Source: Rapana venosa
Lineage: Eukaryota > Mollusca > Gastropoda > Neogastropoda > Muricidae
Length of the DNA: 64,000 bases
NCBI GenBank assembly: GCA_028751875.1
Contig: CM054156.1
Location: 53,260,010 to 53,324,009 of the forward strand
Direction: 5' to 3'
Shown here: in pieces, positions 31,346 through 43,590 of the stretch
How the letters are laid out: each line of letters starts with the position of its first letter
Numbering within the stretch: position 1 is the stretch's first letter
Program-made: the position numbers and the translations under genes
Notes under the pieces: model-generated
Database searches by the model: none
What the model was told of the DNA's origin: nothing
The model's input: only the letters and a program-made list of their open reading frames with translations

Positions 31346-34300
31346 AGAAAGGGAGAAAGGTTTTTCCACTGGAGAAGGAAAACCATCCTCGAGGGGGTGC
31401 TGGGGACCGATTTCATTGGTTCGTGTACCGGGACTAAAGGGTTTACTGGTCCACTAGTCCTCTAAGTCCACGTGGTTGCCCACCCCTTTTATTGTCAGCC
31501 CTGAGTCCAAAAACTGTCAGTAAAACCCTCATCCAAATTCGAAGCCCGGAGGTTCTCGGGCCCAAAAAACCCAAAAGCCCACCCCGCCGAAAAGTCCGCA
31601 GTATTCCAAAAGTCTACAGAGCCTAAAAATTTCCAAAAAGCGGAAGATTTAAAGCCCTCCGAAAAGCCCTCACCAACCTGTGAGTCCAAAAAAATTCCCG
31701 CCGCTGGTGAATCCCGTGGGGTTTTCGTTTTCAAAGAAGACAGCCCCACCAGCGCCACTTTCCCCCTTTGCCGAAAAGAAAGGGGGATTTGATGCCATCC
31801 AAATCCCCCACCAGTAAAACATGGACACTGAATTCTAGCAGAGGGGAAATAAAATTCAGGATGGGGGAAAGCATTGATGAGGAGAACGAAGAGATGGACG
31901 CCCCCTTTAAAAGGGACAGTCGCTTTTGTTTTTTCACTAGAAATGGGGTGATGGTGGGGTTTGGAGAGGGAAAAGATAATCAAACCAAGGAGTATGGGGG
32001 AGAAGAACAGGAGGATTCCCGTCGCACCAGACCACCGGGAAATTTCCCAGAGAGGGATGGTTCCGCCTGGAGAGCCCCAAACCTTTCAGGACATCAGCCG
32101 GGTTCCCCCAGAGCATGAAAAGCAGCGCAGCATCCAAACGTCCAGAGAGGGCAGCAAGCGGTACAGGAGTGAAGGAGCCCTCCCAGAAATTGCTCCCCCC
32201 CCGAAAGGACGCTCGCCAACAGCAAGTGGAAAAAAACCCCGGGGCCAGTGTGTGATAGGGGAAAAAGAAAAAAAAGGAGCGGGCCCCGGGAGCAAAAGCT
32301 CCAGGAACCAGGGGGGTTGGCCCAGAGAGTGAGGGCCAAAAAGGGACCCGGTTCGACCGCTGGAGCATTTGCCCCACAAGCGTTCCGGCAGAGGGGGCCG
32401 AGAAAACCAAGCGGCTGGTGCGGAAGAGCGGACGGGCGGAGGCGCTGGCCGGGGGCCCTGCCCCGGGGCCCGGGCTCGGGAGGACGTGCTGACGCGCCTG
32501 AAGCAGTTCCACGAGCAGAGCCAAAAACGCCGGGGAAACTTTGGGCGAAACCTGACCGTTCTTTGGTTGCAGCGGATGCAAAAGAAAAAACCCAAAAAGC
32601 AGTGCGGAGGCTGAGAGACAGAGACAGCGGGCAGGGGACAGCAGCGCAACCACAAAAACCGCGGCGGGGCAGGCTACTCCCATTTCCCCAAGGGGGCAAG
32701 CACCACCCCCACCCCAGTCTGCACCCCCGGAAAAAAAAAGGAAAGGCTTGTTGGTGGGGGCCCAGGGAATAGAGAACAACCTCAAGCTGCTGCCCACAAA
32801 ATCGATGCGCCATTGGCGTTTTTCATCAGAACGGGCAGATGAAAAAGGGTTGGGGTTGGACCTCCGGGCGCCGGTAAAACACCCCCCCGCTAAAACCCCG
32901 TCTCCCCCGGTCACGGGCCGGCCCTTTCGGGACAAGCTGCTGGGGCATTGGTGCCTGTTTAAAAGGGGGAGAGGGTTTCCCAGTGCGGGAAACAACGGGT
33001 TGTCCGTGCACCCCACTCCCCACCCCCTTTTCGCCTTTTTGCAAAAACCTGGGGGCCAAGATGATCGGGGAAAAAAGCCGCCCGAAAAATGTCGCCCAAT
33101 CCGGTGGGCTTCGCCATTGCGGCAGTGGGGGGGGGGTTTTTGGGGGAGGGGAATTTTCCCAAATGTAGGGGAGCTAATCATGGCTAAATAAAGGCTCTGT
33201 CCCCCTACTGCGCCCTTCAAACCCCCCTCCCCCCTGCCCAACCAGCCCCTCTGGGGAACCACAACGCTCAAAAAGCGCCCTTTTTAGCGCAAAATTTTCC
33301 TAAAACGCGTGTGGGGAAATTCGGCCCCTGACGCCCACGGGGAACCTCCCTCAAAAGGCTGGGGGGCCCCCACATTTTTGAGCACCCCGGGGTTGGGCTG
33401 CCCCCCCCCATTTCCCTTCCCCCCCCCGGGGAAAATTCCCCCCACCCCCCCCGGTACCGGAAACTTTGGGGGGCAAACCCCGGCCCAAAGCCCTTCGCCA
33501 AAGGCTTCCCCCCCAAAAAAAAACAAAAGATTTTGGCTGGACCCGGCCCCCTTTTTCCTGGGGGCGACCGGAAAAAAGTTTGGCTGGGGCCCCCTTTTCC
33601 CTTCTGCCCCCAAAGGTTTTCCGCCCCATTTTTGGAAACGTGGTAAAGAAAGCGGGGGGGTCATTAACATCCAGGGGCTTTCCGGGAGACGGCAAAAGAA
33701 CAAGAAAAAAACCGGGGAACCCGGGGGAAAACCCCCTTTTTCCCAATTTTTGGTCCGATAATTGATTTAAAAAAAAAACCCCAAGGGCAAACCCCTTCAC
33801 CAAACCAACCAACAAAAAAGTAAAAACACACAAAAAAGGGGTCAATTTTGTCCTTCGGAGAGATATTAAACCGGGGGCCCGGGGAAAGCTGCGAAATTTT
33901 TGGAAACCAAATCCTTTCCGATTTAAAAATTTAAAAAAGGCCGTTCCTGGGAACAAAACAAAACAAAACCAACACACCCCCAAAAAAAAACACAAGTCAC
34001 CAACCCAAAAAAAAAGGGGCATCAACCTTTATTTTTTCCTTCAAAAATGGGGCCTATAAACCATCCCTTTTTAAAATTTTTAAAATTTTAAAATTAAAAT
34101 TTTTTTTTCCCAAAAAAATTAACCCATTTTTTTCGGGGAAAAGGTTAAAAAATTTAAAAAACCCGAAAATACACCCCCACTGGATGAAAAAATAAAAATT
34201 AAAGGTTTTTATTTTTTCCCCGAAAAATTTTTTTTTTAAAATTTAAAAAGTATTCAAAACGCTTTTGTTCTTTAAAAATTTTTCCCGTAAAAATTTAATT

Positions 34301-34540
34301 CCAAACAAAAAAAAATTATTAAAAAATTTTTAGATTTTTTTAGAGAATTACAAAAAAATTTTTGAAATCTTTGTTTAATTTTTTCCTTTAATCTTTCAAA
34401 ACCCCCAATTTAGTAAAATCTTATTAAAAAAAATGGATTTCCCCAAAAATTTAAGGGTTATGGGAAATTGTTTCCGTAACTTTTTTTTAAAAACCCTTTA
34501 AAAAAGTTTTTAAAATTAAACCCCCCTTTCTAAAAAATCC
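31346..34540. other. GC-rich degraded segment splitting the L2-like element
   Basis: About 3.2 kb, with 31980-33200 markedly GC-rich. Plus-strand pieces such as PSKSPTSKTWTLNSSRGEIK, ESIDEENEEMDAPF (31790-31900), REDVLTRLKQFHEQSQKRRG (32480-32530) and RPFRDKLLGHWCLFKRGR (32920-32970) look more protein-like than the opposite strand. An ORF1-like nucleic-acid-binding protein of another retroelement is one possibility, a host exon another; neither is supported by a recognised domain. The minus frame 33271-31937 (444 codons) is a GC-rich shadow. 33300-34540 is homopolymer text. Confidence 0.4.
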
Positions 34541-34544
34541 TTGG

Positions 34545-36040
34545 GGGAGTTTTCAGTCTCCCAAATTCGGGGTCACCCTTAAGCACTGAAACAACCCTAG
34601 TCCAAAACCTTAAATCACTTCTATTTGCTTCGGACTGGGAAAAAATTCCCCCTTTTTACTCAAAAAACGACTTATCTGAAACCTTCCCACACTTTTGGGA
34701 ACCATTCAATTCTTCTCTCCCGTCTTCAAAAAAAAATTCGGTTTTTACTGGCACACCCCCCTCCTTTTTTTCATTTAAACCTCAGGCCCAAATTCCCGAC
34801 ATTCGAAAGTAAAAAAACAGACAATCCTGTCAGACGGGAATGGGGTTTTGCCCCCAAGGGTCAGTTCTCGGCCCTGTTCTTTCACTCTCTATACTGTTTC
34901 CACTATAACTTTAAAATAAAACCGCCAATCATATCAACTACCCCTTTTTTACGCAGTTTCCCTTCAGTTTCAAAGAAGCTTTTTACACCTGAAAACCCGC
35001 CTTCTCTCTAAAAAATTGGGAAAACCTCCTTCAAATATCCAAAACTGGATGATACAAAACAAGCCAATTTTAAAACGCATATAAAACCGAAGCTATGCTT
35101 GTGGGGCCCAAACAAAAAATCCCAATAACAATTTCAATAAAACTCGGAAAACATCATGCCCTATCCACTGCGTGAAGTATTAGGTGTCTTTTTAATGGGA
35201 AAAAGGGCCACGGGTTTTTGGGCAAAAATTCATCCCCCGGGAACCTTCCAGTCGGCTTTTTATAAATTTTAACGGCGTTTTAAGTGAAAATTCGAAAGTC
35301 CCTGCCCAAATTATGCAACATCCAAACTTTTTTGGGGCTCTCATTCTCTCACTTTGGGGCAAATTGAAATTTCCTTTTTTGGCGGCTGCCCGCAACCCCT
35401 ATTCCAAATCCCTTAACGTTACAAAACTCTGCAGCCCCGACTAATCCTCGGGAAAGAAAAAAATCTAAAACCCCAGTACTTTTCCCTTTTTGCGATCTCC
35501 CCCATGGTTGCCTGTGCCCCCAAGAGCAAACTTTTAAGCAGTCCCCCTCTTTTAAACAAATGTCCCCACCAAAAAAAACACCCCCCCACCTTTTGTAAAT
35601 TGTTTTACCTTGTACCCCCTTCAAGTTCCCTCCCGCCGGCTGCAGATACACTGTGCTTACAAAAACCCCTTGTTAAACCAAATCCACTGTTGGTCGAAAC
35701 TCTTTCTCTTTTTTCTGGTCCCTCCATCTAGAACGACCTTCCTCTCTCTCTTCGCAGAAGCTTACTTTGAAACATTTAAATCCAGCCCCCAAGACTTTTT
35801 TATTTCAAACTAACTTGTTCCCCACTCTTTCATTTTAAAACTGCTCCCGTCTTCAACAGCCCCAAAAAACCATTACCCTGCCAAAAACCCACAACCCGAA
35901 TGTGGTGTTTTAGGTGGGTTTCATTTGAATTTGTTTTAAAATTTTAATAGTTATTCCCTTCTGTAAGAATATGTTGAATGCAAGCGCTCGATTTGGCCTT
36001 TTAAGATAAAGCACTATAAAAATTCCATTTATTTTTATTT
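34545..36040 (+). pseudogene. L2-like LINE RT, C-terminal domain and 3' tail (second element)
   Basis: Readable pieces in order: AGCACTGAAACAACCC (STETTL), LLFASDWEKI (34620-34660), HSILLSRLQKK, CCCAAGGGTCAGTTCTCGGC (PQGSVLG, 34850-34870) followed by LFFHSLYCFHY for LFTLYT, WMIQNKP (35050), the EVLGV site (35170), the LHWLP site (35500), WNDLPLS equivalents (35730-35760), FKSSP, then the 3' UTR ending ATTGAATGCAAGCGCTCGAT-like sequence, AAGCACTATAAAAATTCCAT and an ATTTTT tail. It is a different copy from the one at 1964-5521. Confidence 0.65.
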
Positions 36041-36042
36041 TT

Positions 36043-36578
36043 ATGTGGGGGATCGGGGGTCTGAGGAACCGCCTGTTAGAAAGCGAAAGTCCGGGTTTTG
36101 AAGTGTGCGGCGGTTGTACCCCGTTTTGGGCGGAAATTTTTCCCCCATTTCCCTTAGACATGAAATGGGTCTGGGCGCTAGTCTTTTTTTTGGATGAAAA
36201 CGATAAACCCAGGTCCCGTGGGGTTACAGTAATTTTTTAGCGCCTAAAAAACCCCACCGGGAAAAAAGAGAGTTTGTCCCCCGGCAAAAATTTTTAGAAA
36301 AAAAACCACTCTGATAGGGAAAACCCAAAAACAGCTGCAGAAAAAAAAAATAAAAAAAAAAGGGGGGGAAAGGGTGGCCAGGCTTAAATGGCGACGCGTT
36401 CTCCCGCTCTCCCCGGGGAGAGCAGCCCGAATTTCACGGAGATAAATCTGCCGTGACTTAAAATGGTATGAAATTAAAAACTTGGGGGGGGGGGGCGCTT
36501 TGATTTGTTTCTTTTAAAAAATTTAGCGCTAAAAAATTTCCCCTTCATTATTATTATTATTAAATTTTTATTTTTTTT

Positions 36579-36611
<33 letters not shown>

Positions 36612-36612
36612 G
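36043..36612 (+). mobile_element. tRNA-derived SINE ending in an L2-type tail
   Basis: The body matches the SINE at 22641-23055: GAGGAACCGCCTGTTAGAAA, AACGATAAACCCAGGTCCCG, TTTTAGCGCCTAAAAAACCC, GATAGGGAAAACCCAAAAAC, GGCGACGCGTTCTCCCGCTC and GAGAGCAGCCCGAATTTCAC, then GATAAATCTGCCGTGACTTA. It passes directly into GCGCTTTGATTTGTTTCTTT, TTTAGCGCTAAAAAATTTCC and an ATT/poly-T run (36548-36612). That is the same 3' tail as the L2-like LINE, which suggests the LINE machinery mobilised this SINE. Confidence 0.7.
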
Positions 36613-36830
36613 TTAACTGTCTCCTGCACGTGTCAACCCATCACCCGTTTCCTGCTACCCCGTCTCCCCGTCACCTGTTTACCTGTTTAACGCCCCTTGT
36701 CAAAATGGCTCCTATCATTTTCACCTACCCCTGTCCCTCTGTCACCTATCACCTGTCATCTACCCCCTGTCCCTTGTCACCTATCAATTTTTCCCCATCT
36801 CCTGTATTCCCCGTTTTCCCTTTTCCTTCC
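36613..36830. repeat. CACCTGTC-type short repeat, second tract
   Basis: CACCTGTTTACCTGTTTAAC and CTGTCACCTATCACCTGTCA units over about 200 bases, the same family as 30140-30345. Both tracts flank the split L2-like element and SINE. Confidence 0.65.
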
Positions 36831-37354
36831 CTTTTTTTTGTTTTTTGAACCGTTGGGGACGGGGGCGGGGGAAGTTCCCTTTCTTTATGAATAAAGGCCC
36901 CAACCAAAACCCGGGTTTTCTCTGTTCCCTTTTTTAAAACACCCTTTAACGTCCTCAGTGTTTTGGGGTAAGTGATTTTGGTCCAAAGAAGGGGTTTTAT
37001 GACCTCCTTTGCTTTCCCCTGAGTGTAGGTTTAAAAGGGGGGGAGGAGTTCCCAAACGAAGGGAAACGTTTGGGGGGCGAGATATCAGAGAGCTTTTTTC
37101 AGGGCCAGCCGTATTAGGGCGGGGCCCATCTCCTCTCCCTCGCTGTTTTACCTTCCCTTACCCAAAAGAAAAACGGGTACCCATTTAAAAGTGAGTGAAC
37201 TGGAGGACTGTTTTGGAAGCCCAAAGGGGTGCAAATGGCACCCCTCCAATGGTAAAACGCTCAATGCTGTGTAAAACCCCAGCTTGGGAAAGCAATTTCT
37301 CGGAAACCCTTTAGCTATCCTTGTCACCCTCCTAAATGAAGTTTAAACCCCAAT
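36831..37354. other. Low-quality spacer
   Basis: No gene or element recognised. Confidence 0.4.
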
Positions 37355-37559
37355 TGGGGGCGGGACAGTTAGTGATTAAGGCTTTAGGGGGCCATCTCAC
37401 AGCCCCGGGGTTTGATCCACCCCTGAACTGAAAAAACCACTCCCTGAAAGTCCTCCGGGTGGGCCTTTAAAACCCCCATCCCCCGGAACACAGTCAAAAC
37501 TCTTGCCCACCCATATAGTCCGCTCTGCCTTTTGAAAAAAGTAGGTCATTGGTGCCGGT
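37355..37559 (+). mobile_element. Degraded tRNA-like SINE head
   Basis: GACAGTTAGTGATTAAGGCT (A-box region) and GGGGTTTGATCCACC (B-box region, near GGTTCGATCCC) are about 40 bases apart, followed by CCACTCCCTGAAAGTCCTCC. The arrangement is tRNA-like but both boxes carry errors. It does not match the core of the other SINEs in the window. Confidence 0.45.
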
Positions 37560-37670
37560 GATTAGGGATAAAAATATATATTATATATAAATTATTAATA
37601 TATATAATATATATAAGAAGAAATAGATAGAAGAAATTTGATTTTGATAGATAGATAGATAATTAGAAGA
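37560..37670. repeat. AT and GATA microsatellite
   Basis: ATATAT/TTATATATAA sequence followed by GATAGATAGATAGAT (37648-37663). Confidence 0.85.
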
Positions 37671-40600
37671 AAAGGTGTTGAAGTTTTGGATAAAAGAAAA
37701 GTAATAGGATAATGGGAAAAAAGCTTTTATGTACTTTTTTTTGAAACCAGAAAATTTTTTTAAATCCAGAATTCAAAAGGTTAAATTTTTTAAAAAAACC
37801 ATGGCCAAAAACCTTTGGCCTTTAAACTTTTGCTTGGAAAAAAAAAAATTTAAAAGCCCCAAAAATTTGCCCTTTTCCTTTCCCTTTTCTTAGGCTCTCT
37901 TTTTCCCGTCTCTCTTTCTTTTCACTTTCTGTCTCTCTTCCCTCCCTCTGTTTCTTTCTCTTCTTTTTTTTTTCTTCTCACTCCCTTTTTTTCTCTCCCC
38001 CCCCCTCCCCGTATTGGCCCCTTTTTCATTTTTTGGGCTTTTTTCGTTTGTTTTTCTTCTGGGGGCTTTATTTCCTTCTTCCCACCCCCTCCCAATTTGG
38101 GGGGACAACGGAGTTCATTTTAAAATTTTTCAGGTTCGTGTGTTTCCCCCCCCAAATTCGGCCAGGGTTTTTGTGGTTCTGGGCTTTCCCTGGTAAACTT
38201 TAAAAAAGGGGTTGGGCCCCAGCCTGTTTTTTAAATCCCACTTTCAGGAATTTTTTAAAAAAACACCCTTTTTCCCCGCCCCGAAAACGAAAAGGGGGCC
38301 CAACCATGGGGGAATTTAAAAAGGGTTTGAACCTTTTTCATTTGTTATTCACCTTTAAGGTCTGGTGACCTTTTTTGGGGGACCTTGGAAAATTTTAAAA
38401 TTCCCCCCCCATTTTTCAAACCCACCAAAATTTTACTAAGGCCTTTAGGTCCCCTTTAAGTTGGCTTTCCCCGTTTTTCCCTTTGCCCCTTTCCCTCCCC
38501 CCTTTCCCCGTTCCCCGGGAGGGCCCTTTGGGGCCAACCAGAAGGGTTTTTGGAAAAGGGCCCCCCTTTTCCGTTTTTTCTTTTTTTCAAAGTCGGCCTT
38601 CAAGGCCGGTGGCACTTCAAAATTTGTTTTATCGGGGGTTTTTTCCCGGGGGGACGCTTCCGTTTTTCCCCCCTTTGGGGGCTTTTCCCTTTTTTAGGAC
38701 AATTTAGGCGTCCAAAAAAAAGGTTTTTTTTTTACGTTTTTCCCCAAAAACTTCAGGTTTTGTTCCGTTTATGTTAAGTTTTGGGGGTTTTAAAAGGGGG
38801 GTTTAAAAGGCATCCAACGAATTTCCGGGAACGGGGCGAAAAATTTGGGGGGGGAAAGGATTTCCGGGTCCTCTTCTCAAGAAATCGAAGGGGGGCCAAA
38901 ATTTTCCCTTTTTGGGAGGGAAAGAAATTTAAAGGGGGGGGGGCCGAAGGTAAATACCCTTTTTTTTGGGGACCCTAGGAAAAAACCCAACAAACCCAAA
39001 CCCGGACAACTTCCAAAATTTTTGGTAAGGTTTTCGACCCCTTTAAAGGGGTTGTTCCTAAAAATGGAAGGACAAGGAATAAAATTTATTAAACCCCAAA
39101 AGGGGTTGAAATTTGTTTTTGTAAAATAACGGGGGTTTCCACCCCTTTGGGGGCCCAAAATAAATTTTTGTAGGCTTTCCGGGGAAAAAACCAAAAAACA
39201 GGGAACCCCCCCGTTTAAAAGAAGGGGTTTGGGGAGTGGGAAAAACCCCCATCCCCAACAAAAAAACCTTTTTCCAAAAAGGCAAAACCCCCAGGGAAGG
39301 GAAAGGGAAAAACCCAAAAACAACCCCCAAAAGGGTGGAAGGGGGGGGGGGCCAATTTGGGGTTCCCAAAAAACCCCGTAAAGACAGAACCGTAAAGTGG
39401 ATGGAAACGGGGATTTGAGCAAAATGGTGAAAGCAAAATGATGTAAAAATAAAATAAAAAGAAATTTTGAAACCTAAAGAATTTTTTTTTTGTAAGGGTA
39501 ACTCCCACTTTTGGGGAAAAGATTTTAAATAAATAATTTAACCGGAAACTTTTCCAAAAGCAAAAGGAAAACTTTTCAAAAGCAAAATTGGGTTTTCATG
39601 TCCCCCCTTTGGGGAAAAGGGGCCCCCCAAATTTTGGGTTTTAAAATGGCCCAAACATAAAACCCCCATTGAAGGGTTTGGCTTGTAAAAAATTTAAAAA
39701 CAAGCCCCGGGAATGGGGGAAAACCCCAACGTCCCCAAACCTTAACCCCCAAAAGGGGGGGGGGGGTTTTTGGGGGGGGGGCCCTGGGAAATTTTTAAAA
39801 ACCAAAACAAAATGGTTTTCCAAAAGACAAACCGGGAAAGGTGCCGGATTGGGGGAAAAGAAAAAAGGTAAAAAAATGTAGGAAAAAATGGGGTATGCCA
39901 AATAAGTAAAAAAATTTTTCATTTTTAAGAAAAAAAAGAAGGAAGAAATTTTTAAAAATTTTTCCTTTTTTAGAAAAACGCAAAGGGAGCAAAACATTTA
40001 AAACCTAAAAAAAGCTTTAAAAAACAATTTATTTTAAAAAACACCGTTTAACTTGGTTTTTAAAAACCGGAGAAGCCAAAAAATCCCAAGGTTTTAAAAA
40101 ATTTTTTTTAAAAGGGGAAAAAAAAAACCTTATTTCAAAAAAAAGGGAAAAAAATTTAAAAAGGGAAAAATTTAACCCTTGGCAAAACAGGAACCCTTTT
40201 TACGTCAAAAAAATCTGAAAAACCCCAAAATGTTTTGGAATTTAAAAGGGCAAATTTGTTAAAAGGTAGGGGGAAATTTTTTTTGTTAAAAAATTAAAAA
40301 AAACCAAAGGCAAAAATGAAAACTTTTGGGAAGGGGTTTTGAAAGGGAAAAAGGAAATTTAAAAATTGAAAAAAGGACAGCAAACCTTTGGAAGGGAAAA
40401 AATTTTAAAAAAATTAGTTTTTTAAAACCCCAAAAAAAAAAAAAAGAATGAAATTAAGTTCTTAGAAAAAGGGGAAGAATTTTAAAACAAAATATATTAA
40501 AATAACTCAGGGAAAGCTTTTAAAAAAAGCATCAATTGGAACCAAAACAAAGTTTTAGAAAATTCTTGGTAAAACGAGAGAGGAGAGTCCAAAAAGGGAA

Positions 40601-43265
40601 GGGTCAAATGAAGAAGGAAAGGGAAAAAAAAAACAAAAGAATTTTTAAAACGAGAAAAAGCCTTTAAAAAACAATATGGTTAAAAAATGAAAATTGGCAA
40701 AGGGGTTTTTAAAGCATTATTCAATTCCCCAAAAAATTATCCGAAAAAATCTTTGATTTTTAAAATTTTTTAAAAAAATGGGGGGTTTTTTCCCAAAATT
40801 AAAAAGGGGGGGAAAAACCCTTTATTTTTTGGTTAAACAAGGGTTTCCCCCAAAAAAGCCTTTGTTTGAAAGGGGGAAAAATTTTAAAAAAAAGAAAAGC
40901 AAAAAAAATGGAAAAAATCAGCAACCCGGGTGTGATGGGGTTAAAAAATGGGTTTTTAAAAAAAGTTTTTTAAAAAAAAAATTTTTTTTACTGACACAAA
41001 CAGGAAAATGAATTTTCTTTCCTTAACGGGCAAGGAAATTTTTTTCATGGGGAAAATTTAAAAAAATTAAACTGAAAATGAAAACCAAAAAGCATTTTGA
41101 TAATAAATGAAATGGGAAAGAAATGAAAACAAAAAATTCAACCAAAAGGTTTCTTTAATGTTTTTTTTTGGGAAATTTTAAAAAGTTTTTTAAAAAAAGG
41201 GAAAAAAATAATTTTTTAAAAAAATTTTTTTTTAAAATTTGCAAAAAAAGAAAAAATTAAAAACCAAATTTGGGAAAAAAAAAGCAGAAAATTTTTGAAA
41301 AAAAAAAACCCCCCAATCAAATTTTTGGGAAAAAAAAAGAAAAAATTTTTGGAAAGGGCAAAAAAGGAAGGGTTAAAATTTGGTTTTTTTCAAAAAAAGC
41401 AAAAAGTTCTCCCCTTTAAAAAAAAAAAGACATAATTTTTCCAAAAAATTTTTTAAAAAATTCCAGGGGGGTTCACTTTTTGGGGGGCCCCCAAATTTTC
41501 AAATTTTCCATTGTTTTTTAAAACCCAGGGGGGGGAAGGGAGGTTTAAAAAATTTAACAAAATTAAAAAATTTAAACACCTTTTTCTTTTTAAAAAATTA
41601 AATTTGGCCCTTTTTTGAAATTGGCCAAAAGGGGTTTAAAAACCATAAAAGGGGTTTTGGAAAAAAAAAAACGAAAATTAAAAGGAAAAAGACTGTAACA
41701 AATGAGGATTAAAAAAAGATGAATTTGTGAAATATCAAAAATGCTTGTATTTACAAAGGGCTGGGAAATTTTAAAACAATCCAAAAGGGAAAATGGTGCA
41801 AAATACCAAAAGGCCCTTTAGTAAAAAATGGGAAGTTAAAAAAGCAATATTTTGGCAAAATGCAAAGCAAAAAAAGGAACCCCTTGAGGGGGAGGGTAAC
41901 TTTTTTTGGAAAAATTTATCCTTTTGTATCTAGATAAAAAACCGGGGAAAATTTAAAAAAGGAGTGTACATAGAAATGGGTATTTAAAATTTTCCCAAAT
42001 GCTTTTTTATAAATGTGTTAAATAAAAGGTAGAGTATTTTCTTTGGGAAATTGGAAAAGACTAAGGGTTAGTTAAAGATTTTCCCTGACATAATGCACAA
42101 ACAGAAAAAAGACTTTTTTTACTTTGAAAAAAAATTCGAAATTTTAGGGCAATTTTTGAAGTAGCCCCAACTTTTTGAATTTCAACCCCTCTTTTTACAA
42201 ACGCAATTCCCAAAAATTGGGTGAAAAGGGTGCAGACTGCAAGTCAGGGCAAGAAAGAGAAGGAGGGTTTGGGTGTGGCCAAACTACTTTTAACCCAAAA
42301 ACCCAAAAGAAAAAAGAGAACGGTTTTAAACCCAACCCAAAAAAAAAAACTTTTTGAGCCAAAACCAAAACATTCAAGAATTTTGGGAACGAAAATTAAA
42401 AAAACTTTTAGTGGAAAAGTTTGGTCCCTTTTTCTGAAAAAATCTACAGAAGTTTTTTTTTTACCCGAGCTGCAAAGGAAAAACAATCATAATATTTTTC
42501 CAAAATAAGCTACGTTACAAAAGATGAAAGTCCCCGAATCAAATAGATGTGACCGCTGCCTTTTAAAGAAAAATTTACGTGATAGAAAAATTTTTTTGAT
42601 CAATGCCCAAGAATTTTATCAATTTTTGGAAAAATAAAAAACATTTAAAAAATAAATTAATGGGTCATCCACAGCTATCTGCCAAAGGATGTTCTCTTTG
42701 AATTAAAAACCGAAAAAACTATCAATATCAACCCGAAGTTAGCTACCATCAGCCAAAATTTTATTTTTATTGAAAAGATTTTGATCGCATTTACCAAAAA
42801 ACCCCCAAAAAGTTTGACTTCATTAGATTTGATCTTTGAACAACATTTTGGGGTTAAAAAAATAATACATTGTGACCGAAAAAGAATTTTTATTTAAATA
42901 AAACACCGGGGGTAAATTTAAATGTTTTTTATGAAAAAAAAACAACAAAACAACAAAAAAAAAATAAAAGAAAAAAAAAAAGAAAAAAATGAAATGCTTA
43001 AAAAAGGATGGAGAGTTTATTTTACTATTGTGTGAACTTTCCCTTTTGTTCCCGGAACAAAGACATTATTTTAAAGAAAATTTTTTTTAAAAAAAAGAAA
43101 GGGAAAAGAACATCGTTTACTGCCACAGAAGCTAAGAAAGGGTAAAAGACACAAGTAAAAAAATTGGAAAAAAAAAAGGAAAAAAAAAAGTTTAAAAAAA
43201 AAACTGGTTTTTTTTCCCTTTTGGTTGGGTTTTTGAGATCACTGTGTGAGTATCCATTTATGGGG
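37671..43265. other. Long unreadable stretch, homopolymer-rich
   Basis: About 5.6 kb of A/T- or G/C-run text. 38450-39420 is GC-richer with frames of 60 to 181 codons on both strands; 39430-43260 is A/T-rich. No frame has a recognisable motif, and overlapping frames on both strands are rich in F, K, G and P, the products of homopolymers. 42500-42800 is locally cleaner but gives no assignment. I see nothing that can be annotated reliably. Confidence 0.6.
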
Positions 43266-43299
43266 GCCTCAACCCGGGGTCGGGAAACGACAACACCGC

Positions 43300-43590
43300 T
43301 ATGAGAGAGATGGGAAAACATGGATGGGTAACAAAAATACAAAAGGGGGGATTGTGGAGTTTTTGCGCCATTAACTACTTTTGTTATAGGTGGGGGCCCC
43401 TTCGCGCACCGGGGCATCCACAAGCTGGGTTGGTGTCCCCAAAAGGGAGAGAATGAACCAGATTGACCATCTGATTTATCAACGGTTTTTTGGGGGAAAA
43501 TCTTTTCTGGACGTGAGAACCCCGGAAAGTGCGGATGTCGGGGGTGTTTACACCTGGTCCGCACACATCCGATGGAAAATGAAAAAGAAC
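43300..43590 (+). pseudogene. RTE endonuclease, C-terminal part
   Basis: Pieces in different frames: MREMGKHGWVTK, WSFCAINYF, then RMNQIDHLIYQRFFGGKSFL and DVRTPESADVGG followed by a HIRWKMKKN segment. NQIDH..I..R....LDVR..RGADV.SDH is the signature of RTE endonuclease C-termini. The expected SDH appears as GGVY, probably through sequence errors. Confidence 0.7.

Noticed and set aside
31937..33271. 444-codon minus-strand open frame, the longest without N
   Set aside because: It lies in GC-rich, homopolymer-inflated sequence where stops are rare, is overlapped by several plus-strand frames, is rich in G, P, S and F, and has no recognisable motif.
37671..43265. Many Lys/Phe-rich frames up to 181 codons
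   Set aside because: They overlap on both strands and track homopolymer runs; no motif is recognisable.
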